The position numbers were made by a program, and so were the translations under genes. Below are positions 12,201 through 22,051 of a DNA stretch of 64,000 bases, in pieces. The stretch covers positions 157,719,043 to 157,783,042 of the forward strand of contig CP136069.1 in NCBI GenBank assembly GCA_032622095.1, in the 5' to 3' direction. The first letter of the stretch is position 1; each line of letters begins with the position of its first letter. The DNA comes from Siphonodentalium dalli (Eukaryota > Mollusca > Scaphopoda > Gadilida > Siphonodentaliidae). The notes under the pieces were generated by a model. The model saw nothing but the letters and a program-made list of their open reading frames with translations. It was not told the DNA's origin and made no database searches.

Positions 12201-15200
12201 AATAACTTTTATCTTAGTCGTTGTTGGCGATTGCTATCAAGTAGGACATACCATGATGATATATTTGGATTGACATGATGGCCATGGTGAGCTCGTGAGC
12301 GAACTGTGAATAACGAAACATTCTGTGTACAGATTCATGGCATGCTCTACATCAGATCACGTACCTGCACAGATGGCGCCAATGTATCCGGATGCACAGT
12401 CACATGTGTACGAATTAACCGAGTCTGTACAAGTTCCTCCGTTCTGGCAAGGAGTTGATGCACATTCGTCAATGTCTGAAAGGTTAACAACTAGATGCAG
12501 AGATGATCACATAATTTAAGAATGCATTTATGGACCCATATCAGCAGTTGCAACAACAACAACAACAACACCAACAACAACAACAGGAGCAGCAGCAACA
12601 ACAACAACAACAACAACAGCAGAAAATATGTATTTGAAGTTTACATTGCCATGAAACTCACCCGTACTTCATGTTGAGTGTCCCTATAATGAAAGAAATT
12701 GCTTAGTCAGAGTGACTAAATTGCATTAGTCAAAGTCTTAACCTCAGATTAAATAAATATTATACAAACTGAATAACTTTAGCTTAGTCGTTTCTTTTGG
12801 CGATTCCTTTCAAGTAGGGCATGCCCTGATTGTATATTTGTATTGACATGAAATGACGATTGTGCGCTCGTGAACGAACTGTCAATAATGAAACATATTA
12901 TGTGTACAGATTCGTGGCATGTTCTACATCAGCTCATGTACCTGCACAGCTGGCGCCGATATATCCCGATGCACAAACACATGTGTACGAATTAACCGCG
13001 TCAGTACAAGTTCCTCCGTTCTGGCAGGGAGTTGATGCACATTCGTCAATGTCTGAAAGGGAAAACAATTATCTGCCGAAATGATCACATAACTTAAAGA
13101 TGCATTTATGGACCCAGATCAGCAGGTGCAACAATAACAACAACAACAAAAACAACAACAATAGACAATATGTAGTTTAAATTTACATTGCCATGCCCTT
13201 GACTCACCCGTACTTAATGTTGAGCGTCCCTATACTGAAAGAAATTGCTTAGTCACCAGTAAACAAAACTTCGATTATTGTCAGAAATATGCCCACATTG
13301 GTTCCCCACAATTTAACATGCACAGCCTTAAAATGTTATACGGCGTACTGGCAACAATGAAACATATTCTTTAATGGGTCGATAACTCCGTACTACACTT
13401 GCAATGTAGGCATATACCTCCCTAGATATTTTGAAAGTATAATTAACTTTGTATCACAATTGTTAGTTTAGACTGGTTATTGCCTGACTTGCATGTGTAA
13501 GGTAGTTATCAAAATATCCTATCTGAGAAATGTTGTGATAGTTGTGTTTCGGGGACCTTGCCACCCCCACCCACAAACCTGCAAAAAAAAAGAAATGTTT
13601 ACTCCCAATTGTTTGACTAAATTTGGTCTAAAACCCATAGAACTCTACTGATATCACTCATATGACTGGGAATTATCTCATTTAGTTCAAATAACAGTTT
13701 AATCTGTTTCAGAATCTGTTTTAATTGAAAAACAAATGTTTTATAAATTGCTGAACATCTGTAAAGCTAGGTCATTGGGCAGGATACACACAATTTCATA
13801 ATTTATATCAATTTTCTGATAAGTCTGTCAACCAGCCCATTATCTAATATATTACATACCAATTATGTTAGTCTTCTGGAGCGAATTACTTCTATTATAC
13901 TAAAATAACAACAACAACAACAACAACAACAGAAAATATGTATTTTAAATTTACATTGCCATGCAACTCACCCGTACTTCATGTTGAATGTCCCTATACT
14001 GAAATAAACTGCTTAGTCAGAGTGACTAAATTGTGTTAGTCAAAGTCTTAATCTCAGATTAACTAAATATTAGACAAACTGAATACCTTTTAGCTTAGTC
14101 GTTGTTGGCGATTCCTATCAAGTAGGACATATCATGATGGTATATTTGGATTGACATGAAATGACCATGGTGCGCTCGTGAGCGAACTGTCAATAATGAA
14201 ACATATTATGTGTACAGATTCATGGCATGCTCTACATCAGATCACGTACCTGCACAGATGGCGCCAATGTATCCGGATGCACAGTCACATGTGTACGAAT
14301 TAACCGCGTCTGTACAAGTTCCTCCGTTCTGGCAAGGAGTTGATGCACATTCGTCAATGTCTGAAAGGGTAAACAACTATATGCGTTGATGATCACATGA
14401 TTTACGGATGCATTAATGGACCCATATCAGCAGTTGCACCTACAACAACCACAACAACAACAACAACAACAACAAAAACAACAACAGCATCAGCAACACC
14501 AACTCCACCACAACCACCACCACCACGACCTCCAACAACAACAACAACAACAATGTGTATTTCAAATTTACATTGCCATGCAACCAGCCCCTTGACTCAC
14601 CCGAACCTCATGTTGTGTGTCCCTATTCTGAAAGAAAGTGCTTAGTCAGAGCGACTAATTTGTGTTAGTCAACTTCTTAACCTCAGATTGACCAAATATT
14701 AGACAAAGTGAATAACTTTTAGCTTAGTCGTTGTTGACGATTCCTATCAAGTAGGACATATCATGGTGGTATATTTGGATTGACATGAAATGACGATGGT
14801 GCGCCCGTGAGCGAACTGTAAATAATGAAACATATTCTGTGTTCAGATTCATGGCATGCTCTACATCAGATCACGTACCTACACAGTTGGCGCCAATGTA
14901 TCCGGATGCACAAGCACATGTGTACGAATTAACCACGTCAGTACAAGTTCCTCCGTTATGGCAAGGAGTTGATGCACATTCGTCAATGTCTGAAAGGGTA
15001 AACAACTATATGCATAGATTATCACATAATTTAAGGATGCATTTATAGACCCATATCAGCAGTTGCACATACAACAACAACAACAACTACAACAACAGCA
15101 ACAACAACAACAGCAACAACAACAACAATATGTAGTTTAAATTTACATTGCCATACAACCAGCCCCTTGACTCACCCTATTCATGTTGAGTGTCCCTATT

Positions 15201-17185
15201 CTGAAATAAATTGCTTAGTCAGAGTGATTAAATTGTGTTAGTCAAAGTCTTAACCTCAGATTAACTAAATATTAGACAAACTGAATAACTTTTAGCTTAG
15301 TCGTTGTTTGCGATTCCTAACAAGTAGGACATACCATGATGGTATATTTGGATTGACATGAAATGACCATGGTGCGCTCGTGAACTGTCAATAATGAAAC
15401 ATATTCTTTACATAGCAACAGGCACATTTTGTTATCACAAAGATGACAGAGAACTGACACGTTCAATAAAAAAAACTTGGATTATTGTCAGAAATAGACC
15501 CACACGGGTTCCCCACAATTGAACATGCCCAGCCTTAAAATGTTGTACGGCGTACTGGCAATAATGAAACATATTCTTTAAGGGGGCGATAACTCCGTAA
15601 ACTAACAAAAGACCGGAAATGCGGTACATGAACTTTCACAATCAGCTGCACTTGCAATGTACGAGTCTACCTCCCTAGATATTTTGAAAGTATAATTAAC
15701 TTTGTTTCACAATTGTTATTTAACACTGGTTAGAACCTGCATGTGTAAGGTAGTCATCAAGATATCCGATCTAAGAAATGCAGTGATCGTTGTGTTTCTA
15801 TATCATATCTAGAGCTTGTCATGAATATCTATATACATAGCACGCAGACAGAGGTCATACTCCACCAGTTCAAACATGGGACCCGTTCATACGTACAGGT
15901 TATAACCCGCTTGGGTATCTGTACAAGAAATACCGACCAAGGCGCGTAAGCTTTGAACCGATTCACACCAACGCAGATGAAAGGGGAATTGAGCCACTTT
16001 CAGTACGATGATTACCTATCAATTATCGTTCAATAAAAGGCTAATTGGATGGTTTGTGTTGTTACATATTCCTGTTGCACACTTAGTCAAATGCTCGTTG
16101 ACAATCGGATCGCTTGCTTCAGTATTAAACTATGTTGTCTCAGAAAACGTTTTTATGCTGATTACGTGTTTCTGGATAAAACATGCCAATTCCAGTGACA
16201 ATTGGGGTGGTTTTAAGTGAGAATGACGCTTTATGCTATGTTATGTTGACAACTTATGACTGGCTTAATGTTAACGCTTGTGTGGCTTGTGTTCAGCCAG
16301 TATACAGTGAAGTGCGTGTTTGTGTGAATGTATACCTTTGAACGAACTTGTCGATGGTTGACATTCATCCGGTGTGCCTGATGCGAGAGTGTTCGGATGA
16401 GTGCTGGTGTTTCATGACGATCGCACTTATTTTTTACGCTGCCTTCTATTCTGTTATAGTTTGATCGTGACATGTGTTTCGTATGCCATACTCTCGTAGC
16501 TCGACAAAATACAGATGTGTATTATAACATACTCTGTTTGTTCAGTGTTATAGACTTCGTAATATAAAAAAGGTTCCCCTGCGTGTATTGAACTGGTGAA
16601 GTATGATCCATATGCACGTATGGCCACAGTAGAGATTCATGGCATGTACTGGTCTATATCAGCTCACGTACCTGCACAGTCGGCGCCAATATATCCCGAT
16701 GCACAAGCACATGTGTACGAATTAACCACGTCAGTACAAGTTCCTCCGTTCAGGCAAGGAGATGATTCACATTCGTCAATATCTGAAAGGGTAAACAACT
16801 ATCTGCAGAAATGATCACATAATTTAAGGATGCATTTATGGTCCGAAATCAGTATATACAACCACAACATACCATATGTATTTTTAATTGACATTGCCTG
16901 GCAACCAGCCCCTTGGGCGACAAAACATAATGTGATTATAGCATAGCCAGCCAGCGGTTCTGGAGGATATATGGACTCATCTAGACTTAATGTTGAGTGT
17001 TCCTTCAGTGGAATAAATTGCTTATAGATAAACTGACTAACGTTTGGCTTTTTGATATATATCGGCTGATTTACCTGTACAGTTGGCGCCAATGTATCCC
17101 GATGCACAAGCACACGTGTACGAATTAACCGCGTCAGTACAAGTTCCTCCATTCTGGCAGGTGGTTGGTTCACATTCGTTAATGT
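129..17185 (-). CDS. Multi-EGF protein gene, 16 exons visible, incomplete at both ends
   Basis: The gene reads right to left. Sixteen 111-nt exons each encode one complete six-cysteine calcium-binding EGF module, opening D-I-[DN]-E-C with the hydroxylation pattern C-x-D-x4-Y-x-C between Cys3 and Cys4. Every exon starts after TTTCAG or a close variant, ends before GTACGTGA or similar, and is phase 1-1, so any number can be spliced together in frame. Proteins of this build are extracellular or cell-surface (Notch, fibropellin and fibrillin-like families). The last exon in the window sits 128 nt from the left edge with no stop or 3' UTR, so the gene continues to the left. No signal peptide or first exon could be tied to it; the upstream exons lie beyond 17.2 kb or were missed. 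Which family it belongs to is not decidable without the missing domains. Confidence 0.85.
320..434. repeat. CAA/CAC microsatellite in intron, unit 1
   Basis: An impure (CAA)n tract with CAC and CAG interruptions. Counterparts lie near 5035-5142, 9728-9840 and 14440-14552. Tract length differs between units, and long glutamine-, threonine- or histidine-rich frames across it are artefacts. Confidence 0.85.
761..871 (-). CDS. EGF exon, type B, unit 1
   Basis: His after Cys2, TDVVNSY and GANCVG mark type B. The neighbouring intron variants match unit 4 rather than units 2 and 3. Confidence 0.85.
   Translation of the reverse strand, partial: TLTNVHQLLAITEELVLTWLIRTHVLVHPDTLAPTV
953..1013. repeat. 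CAA/CAG microsatellite beside type B exon, unit 1
   Basis: An impure CAA/CAG tract. Counterparts lie near 5659-5717, 10356-10418 and 15070-15128, with different repeat numbers in each. Confidence 0.8.
1205..1300 (-). pseudogene. EGF module that has lost its exon (unit 1; also near 5909, 10610 and 15328)
   Basis: The intron block that normally lies beside the donor of each EGF exon (AAGTAGGACAT, GGATTGACATGAAATGACC, then AATGAAACATATTCT) is present, but unrelated AT-rich sequence follows instead of the GATTCATGGCATG segment and exon. The same loss is seen at the equivalent place in every unit, so it predates the 4.7-kb amplification. Confidence 0.6.
1766..1940. repeat. Cluster of CTTAAG-centred palindromes, unit 1
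   Basis: About eight degenerate copies of a palindrome with core GCACTTAAGTGC follow each other at 15-25 nt spacing, with variants such as GCACTTGAGCGC and TGCTTAAGCGCA. Repeated at about 6471-6641 and 11172-11342. No coding potential. It lies in the long intron between type C and type B exons. Confidence 0.75.
2960..3070 (-). CDS. EGF exon, type C, unit 1
   Basis: TDSVNSY and GAICAG mark type C. About 110 nt to its right on the plus strand lies an interrupted CAA/CAG tract within the upstream intron. Confidence 0.85.
3146..3214. repeat. CAA/CAG microsatellite beside type C exon, unit 1
   Basis: A CAA tract with GGAGCAGCAG interruption. Counterparts lie near 7847-7917 and 12550-12623. A shorter (CAA)n sits beside the type D exon near 3721-3757. 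Confidence 0.8.
3534..3644 (-). CDS. EGF exon, type D, unit 1
   Basis: C-V-C, GASCAG and the GTACATGAGC donor mark type D, with the same coding sequence as the unit 3 copy. Confidence 0.85.
4845..4955 (-). CDS. EGF exon, type A, unit 2
   Basis: [10 protein letters not shown] and GAICAG mark type A. The donor is GTACGTGATC and the acceptor ACCCTTTCAG. Confidence 0.85.
5468..5578 (-). CDS. EGF exon, type B, unit 2
   Basis: His after Cys2 and TDVVNSY mark type B. The residue before Cys6 is Ser (GASCVG) where the other type B copies have Asn, from a single T-to-C change on the plus strand. Confidence 0.85.
   Translation of the reverse strand, partial: TLTNVHQLLAITEELVLTWLIRTHVLVHPDTLAPAV
7664..7774 (-). 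CDS. EGF exon, type C, unit 2
   Basis: TDSVNSY with GAICAG marks type C. The pyrimidine run before the acceptor is one base shorter than in units 1 and 3 (AACCCTTCAG against AACCTTTCAG), which should still splice. Confidence 0.85.
8238..8348 (-). CDS. EGF exon, type D, unit 2
   Basis: C-V-C and the GTACATGA donor mark type D. One coding change separates it from the unit 1 and unit 3 copies: CAGTTGGCG instead of CAGCTGGCG on the plus strand, giving GANCAG rather than GASCAG. Confidence 0.85.
9540..9650 (-). CDS. EGF exon, type A, unit 3
   Basis: C-D-C and GAICAG place it in type A. The exon matches the unit 2 and unit 4 copies by eye. The adjoining intron carries AGCGAACAGTC where the others have AGCGAACTGTC. 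Confidence 0.85.
10166..10276 (-). CDS. EGF exon, type B, unit 3
   Basis: His after Cys2, TDVVNSY and GANCVG identify type B. The intron beside the donor has GTGTGCAGATTC, a state shared with unit 2 but not with units 1 and 4. Confidence 0.85.
   Translation of the reverse strand, partial: TLTNVHQLLAITEELVLTWLIRTHVLVHPDTLAPTV
12365..12475 (-). CDS. EGF exon, type C, unit 3
   Basis: Type C differs from type A by Ser for Ala in TDSVNSY and otherwise shares C-D-C and GAICAG. The acceptor is AACCTTTCAG. The type C and D exons are only about 470 nt apart, whereas types B and C are about 2.1 kb apart, so the unit has an uneven spacing pattern that recurs in each copy. Confidence 0.85.
12942..13052 (-). 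CDS. EGF exon, type D, unit 3
   Basis: Type D has Val between Cys4 and Cys5 (C-V-C) and ends GASCAG. Its donor is GTACATGAGC, not GTACGTGATC, which separates it from types A, B and C at the nucleotide level. The polypyrimidine stretch reads TTTCCCTTTCAG. Confidence 0.85.
14250..14360 (-). CDS. EGF exon, type A, unit 4
   Basis: Type A has Gln after Cys2, TDAVNSY, Asp between Cys4 and Cys5 (C-D-C) and the ending GAICAG. The coding sequence looks the same as the type A exons at 4845 and 9540. The acceptor side is followed on the plus strand by a (CAA)n tract at about 14440-14552 in the upstream intron. Confidence 0.85.
14879..14989 (-). CDS. EGF exon, type B, unit 4
   Basis: Type B is recognised by His after Cys2 (C-H-N-G-G), Val-Val in TDVVNSY, Ala between Cys4 and Cys5, and the ending GANCVG. 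The donor-side intron has GTGTTCAGATTC, a variant shared only with the type B exon at 761-871; the two middle copies have GTGTGCAGATTC. This is the B exon of the partial fourth unit. Confidence 0.85.
   Translation of the reverse strand, partial: TLTNVHQLLAITEELVLTWLIRTHVLVHPDTLAPTV
15476..16590. other. Single-copy intron DNA right of the array
   Basis: No exon recognised. It holds the ancestral-like stretch to 15790, then low-copy sequence. A roughly 45-bp motif near 15898-15945 recurs, diverged, near 27519-27565. The stretch at 16340-16480 resembles 19380-19480 and looks like an old intron duplicate. Confidence 0.5.
16672..16782 (-). CDS. EGF exon 2 of the visible array (divergent)
   Basis: The module opens [14 protein letters not shown], with C-E-S-S-P-C keeping the O-glucose pattern and Leu replacing the usual Gln or His after Cys2. 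It ends GADCAG. The donor is GTACGTGAGC. The acceptor follows a diverged CCTTTCAG. Flanking DNA still resembles the repeated modules (the GATTCATGGCATG block beside the donor) but the downstream sequence is single-copy. Confidence 0.85.
17075..17185 (-). CDS. EGF exon 1 of the visible array (most divergent)
   Basis: This is the 5'-most EGF exon found. The acceptor is TTTCAG before ACATTAACG and the donor is GTAAATCA, unlike the GTACGTGA of the others. It opens [14 protein letters not shown], so the O-glucose site C-x-S-x-P-C is lost (C-E-P-T-T-C), while the O-fucose site and calcium-binding residues remain. It ends GANCTG. It lies outside the 4.7-kb repeats, in an intron module that shares only diverged similarity with them, so it is an older member of the array. 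Confidence 0.85.
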
Positions 17186-19745
17186 CTGAAAGGTTAACAA
17201 CTGTCTGCAAATATGACCACGTAATGCTACGGTATGTTGACAACTTACAATTGTATTTATGTCAACGTTTTGTGTGTGTTTGTTGTCAGTCAGAGTACAA
17301 TGAAGTGCGGGACTGTGTGAATATAAACACCTAAAATAAATAAAAGTCCCCCCTAATATATTCGGTAATATTTCATGAGGTATTTGATGGATTTTGATGA
17401 AACTTTCCACAAATGATTGGTGGTACCAGAGACATCAAGTATGCTATGTACTGTGTTGTGAGATGAGGTGTGACTGAGTGAGCACGACTTTAATGGAAGA
17501 GGGACACTTTTCAAAAGTTACAAAAACACAGGTAGAGTCATCACAGCCATTCGGCTGTACTTGGTGCCCCCACTTCGCACACGGGCTTGTAACATCCTTA
17601 TCTGTTGGTATCTCAATGGTCTACATGGTGGGAATCATGGTTTACTGAAAAATGGCTTTAAAGAGAGATTTCAATGGTCATGGCATGAAACTTCAAGGTG
17701 TTATTCCAAAGGAATGTGGTTAGACTGAATGGCCTGGGTATGCAGTGGCCACAAGGTGTCCCGAAGATGACACGCATGTTATCGTGGACTCACAGTGTCA
17801 CTTTTGGACCACATTTACAATCAGTAACAACTTGTGCGAACAATTGAACACTGGAGTGACTGTCCACTCTACGTCAGTGGCTGGCAACTTTTGTAAAGTA
17901 CCCATCTTCCAGTAAATTCGTGCTCAGTCGGCCATAACATAACTCACAGGACGGTGCCTAGCACAGGTTGTGTCTCAGATACCACTAAACATTTGCGTAA
18001 AGTTTCGTCAAAATCCATCCAATCTATATATATAAAACCCGTCGTCTGTGTGTGTATATGTGTGTGTGTATGTGTGTGTGTATCTGTGTATAACTCGGTC
18101 ACGCTTTTGGCGCGCTTATAACTTTTCAACCATGAGTGCAATGTAGCTCAAATTTGGACCACGGTCTATATTTTGTCGTAAAAGGTGACTCACAAAATTT
18201 CACGCCGATTGGGCAAAGCAAACCTGAGATGTAACATGGTCCCCAAATGCAGTATTTGCACCCAAGTAGATACTATTTCGTATGACGTTTGTCGAAATGA
18301 CGTCATATGACATCGTACACAAACCCACACTTGCGTTTCTATTGTATTGACGAAATTTCGATGCGCTCTACCAAAGAGTTGTTGCAAATGGGCGCTATAA
18401 ATTAATTGTCAGATCAGGTTGAGTGAGAATATTATAAGTATATAGGCCTAAGCATGTTGCTTTTGTCGTGAAAGTGCATGGGCTGTAGAGTCGATACTAG
18501 AACGTTCTATACCGTCGTTGGAAATTGGTGCTAAACGGTCTTATAATATGCCACTTCAGTGTTAATATAAGTAATGGATTGTGTCTTTGTTATGAAAGTT
18601 GTGCATTGTGTGTGGAATCGAAGGAGTACATATACGGAAGACGGCAAATTGATAAATAACGTTTTATATAATCTAAAAATGGGCGCGAAGTGGGAAAATG
18701 GACCGCAGTGCAACGGCATGTGACCTTAGGCCTATATATACTGCTGAATAAAAGTTCCCGAAGGGAGCCTGTTTCAAAATATCATAATGTATGTGCGCGA
18801 AGCGCACAAGGGGGCGGCAGTCCACTCGTTGCTGAATAAAGGCTCTGTTTCAGTTATACTGGACTATATATAATGGTAATACAGAACTATAAGTTGATTT
18901 TGTTGCATTCCATATGCGCATGCATATATGTGGGTGGTAGTAGAAACTACAGTTTTTCTGTGAAAAAGTGTTCCCGAGCCATAGGCTCATATATAGCGCA
19001 CAAATGGGGGCCGTAGGCCTCTCCGCCGCTGAATAAACGCTCCCAAATTGAGTCTATATCAGTAAATAAATACATTAATAAAATAACATGTTGATTTTGT
19101 TGCGTTCAAAATCTGCACGCATATATGTGGGGTAGGGTGGGGGTAAAAAATACAGTTTTAGTTCAATAAAGTGTTCCCACGCGCCTCCGGTGAAAGAGCA
19201 GTATGGCCAATCCATTGCTAATATAGAAATGATGTGTTCATGGCCGTGGAGACCAGAAAGTAAGAAAAACTTTTATATACCCGTCATTTTGACAGGCAAT
19301 CCCCTAGTATCTCATAAAATATACACAAATATATTAAGGGGGAATTTTTTTTTGGAGGTGTTTATAAGAAAACTTATGTATGGTTGACGTTGATCGGATC
19401 GGGGGTGCCTGTGTGATACTATTTGAATGATTGCTGGTGTTTCATTGCGATGGGACTTCACGTCGCCTTCTATTATTTGATAATTTGTAAAATGTACTGG
19501 TATAATAAGGATATTTATTGCACACCCAAATGGCATATTTTTGCGAAATACAGAAAAATACAGAAGATTTCAAAACATTCAATAAAAATCTTGTCTTGTA
19601 CTTGAACAACGAAAATCGATTACGTTGACAACGTCATTGGTGACACAAACTTTAACGGAACATATCTTGACTAAATGATGAGGTATACTCTACATAGGTC
19701 ACATTTTGTTTAATTAAATAAAAAAATATCGACCTAAATTATAGT
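17186..19745. other. Intergenic or intron DNA with repeat fragments
   Basis: No gene recognised. A GT-rich microsatellite at 18040-18095 follows TATATATATAAAACCC and looks like the reversed tail of a transposon extending to about 18400. Between 18740 and 19050 a degenerate motif CTGAATAAA followed by CTCCC or TTCCC occurs three times (about 18744, 18831 and 19030) beside low-copy sequence. Confidence 0.5.
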
Positions 19746-19747
19746 AT

Positions 19748-20352
19748 ACTAGCTGGTGGACCCGACTTCGTCCGGGCTGTTTCTCCTCTGCTTTCCTCTG
19801 AAATGCGCGAATTGACCTTAAATTGACCATTTTACTCCAAAAGACTTCTCGGACAAAATTAACCCTAGGTATCAAATGTCGTCGAAATCCCGTCAAAATT
19901 CGCGATTTGACCTTGAATTGACCATTTTGAAGGTCAAGGTCAGGTCGGGATCACGATGTAACCCGTCCAAAACACTTCCCGGACAAAAGTACCCATAGGT
20001 ATCAAATTTCGTCGAAATCCGTCCGTTTTACCCGATTTGACATTGAATTGCCACGTTTGAAGGTCAAGGTCAGGTCGGGGTCACGATTTGACCCGTCCAA
20101 AAGACTCCCCGGACAAAAGTACCTCTAGGTATCAAATTTCGTCGAAATCCGTCCCGTTTTACCCGATTTGACCTTGAATTGACCCTTTTGAAGGTCACGG
20201 TCAGGTCGGGGTCACGATTTGACTCATCCAAAACACTCCCTGGACAAAATAACTCCTAGGTATAAAATTTCGTCAAAATCCGTCTTGCAGTTTTCCCGAC
20301 CATAGCTAACACACACACAGACAGACAGACAGAAGTCCCAAAATATATATTA
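19748..20352 (+). mobile_element. Transposon family alpha, copy 1
   Basis: Begins ACTAGCTGGTGGACCCGAC and ends in an ACAGACAGACAG run followed by CCCAAAATATATATTAG. The body is a tandem repeat of about 120-130 bp with the pieces TTTGACCTTGAATTGACC, AAGGTCAAGGTCAGGTC and TATCAAATTTCGTCGAAATC. Layout and tail resemble the 3' parts of retroposons such as Penelope-like or RTE elements, but no reverse transcriptase is visible, so the class is open. Confidence 0.65.
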
Positions 20353-20353
20353 G

Positions 20354-21273
20354 ACTAGCTGGTGGATCCGACTTCGTCCGGGCTGTTTCCCCTCTGATTT
20401 TTGGCGAATTGCGCGATTTGACCTTGAATTGACCATTCTGAAGGTCAAGGACAGGTCGGGGTCACGATTTGACCCGCCCAAAACACTCCCTGGACAAAAG
20501 TACCCGTCGAAATCCGTCCGGTTTTACCCGATTTGACCATGAATTGACCATTTTGAAGCTCAAGGTCAGGTTGGGGTCACGATTTGACCCATCCAAAACA
20601 CTCCTCGGACAAAAGTAACAATAGGTATTAAATTTCGTCGAAATCCCATCAAAATTCGCGATTTGACCTTGAATTGACAATTTTGAGGGCTTTTCGGCGA
20701 ATTGCGCGATTTGACATTGAATTGACCATTTTGAAGGTCAGGGTCAGGTCGGGGTCACGATTAGACCCGTCCAAAACACTCCCCCGACAAAAGTACACGA
20801 CTAAAGTACCCGTCGAAATCTGTCCGGATTTACCCGAAATAGACCTTTAATTGACCATTTTGAAGGTCAAGGTCAGGGTCACGATTTGACTCGTCCAAAA
20901 CACTCATCGGATAAAAGTAACCCTAGGTATCAAATTTCGTCAAAATCCCGTCAAAATTCGCGATTTGACCTTGAATTGACAATTTTGAAGGTCAAGGTCA
21001 GGTCGGGGTAACGATTTGACCCGTCCAAAGACTCCCCGGACATACTTATCAGTAGGTATCAAATTTCGACGAAATCCGTCCAGTTTACCCGATTTGACCT
21101 TGAATTGACCTTTTTGAAGGTCAAGGTCAGGTCGGAGTCACGATTTGACCCGTCCGAAACACTCCCTGGACAAAATTAACCGTAGGTGTCCAATTTCGTC
21201 AAAATCCGTCTGGCAGTTTTCCCGGCCATAGCTAACAGACAAACAAACAGAAGCTCCAAAATATATATTAGAG
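20354..21273 (+). mobile_element. Transposon family alpha, copy 2
   Basis: Starts directly at the tail of copy 1 with ACTAGCTGGTGGATCCGAC and holds about seven degenerate internal repeats. Ends ACAAACAGAAGCTCCAAAATATATATTAG. It is in the same orientation as its neighbours. Confidence 0.65.
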
Positions 21274-22051
21274 ACTAGCAGGTTAGCCCGCCACTGGCGA
21301 CAATCGTCAGAAACATGACAATTTTTAATGTTTTTAATTAATTTTTTTAATTAATTTTGTAATTTAATTTTTTGTTTTTCAATGAGTTAATTGTGCCTTT
21401 TTATTTACTAGCTTTTTAAAATATTTTTTTAATTTAATATAAATGAATTTTTTGTTTTTCAATTTTACACGATTTGACCATGAATTGATCATTTTCAAGG
21501 TCAAGGTCAGGTCGGGTTCACAATTTAACCCGTCCATGACACTTCCCGTAGGTAGCAAGTTTGAGCTCAATCGGTTCGAGTCTATAAAGGACACACACAT
21601 ATATATCATTTGTGTGTACCCATTTCAAGGTGAAGATCACCTCGGGCGGAAAAACTGAACCGATGAAAATGTCCACCGTTCCTAGGAAGAACTTAGGAAC
21701 GTCACACAACACGCTCGTGTCTGGATACAGTCTTACACGCACACGCCCAGACCCAGACGTAAGAATCACATTACACACATACGCTCTTTATCAACGACAC
21801 TGCGGATACGAACGCTATTTAACTATCAACGCGATTAACTCCACAGTGCCGTTTTTGTGACCGAGAGTGGAGAACGGGTGCTGGGAGCTTTTCCAAAACG
21901 CCACGACGACCATTCCCGTGGGTTTTTACCCTTAGATGGAAAGTTTGAGCCCAATCGGTCAAGCCGTTTTCGAGTCTATAAAGGACAAACACATATATAC
22001 ACACATATATATATACACATATATTTACGTAGTTCTCAAAATATATAGTAG
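21274..22051 (+). mobile_element. Transposon family beta, copy 1
   Basis: Begins ACTAGCAGGTTAGCCCGCC and ends ATATTTACGTAGTTCTC followed by AAAATATATAGTAG. It contains a short stretch of the alpha repeat (GGTCAAGGTCAGGTCGG near 21500), which links the two families. No intact open frame of note. Confidence 0.6.

Larger units (their letters stand above)
9410..14119. repeat. 4.7-kb segmental repeat, unit 3
   Basis: Carries exons at 9540, 10166, 12365 and 12942. Like unit 2 it has GAGAATTCCCGCTG near 11748, where unit 1 has one T fewer near 2347, which argues against coding function for that stretch. Confidence 0.9.
14120..15475. repeat. 4.7-kb segmental repeat, partial unit 4 and array boundary
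   Basis: Holds only the type A and B exons. Near 15475 the sequence leaves the repeat: after the AATAAAAAAAACTTG block it continues into DNA like that found downstream of type D exons (compare 3859-4090). That region, 15476-15790, has about 45 bases near 15602-15646 that are missing from all three full units, so it looks like the ancestral form from which the units were built. Confidence 0.8.

Noticed and set aside
16799-17410. 203-codon minus-strand frame, the longest in the window
   Set aside because: It reads through the EGF exon at 17075-17185 in the wrong frame and through introns on both sides.
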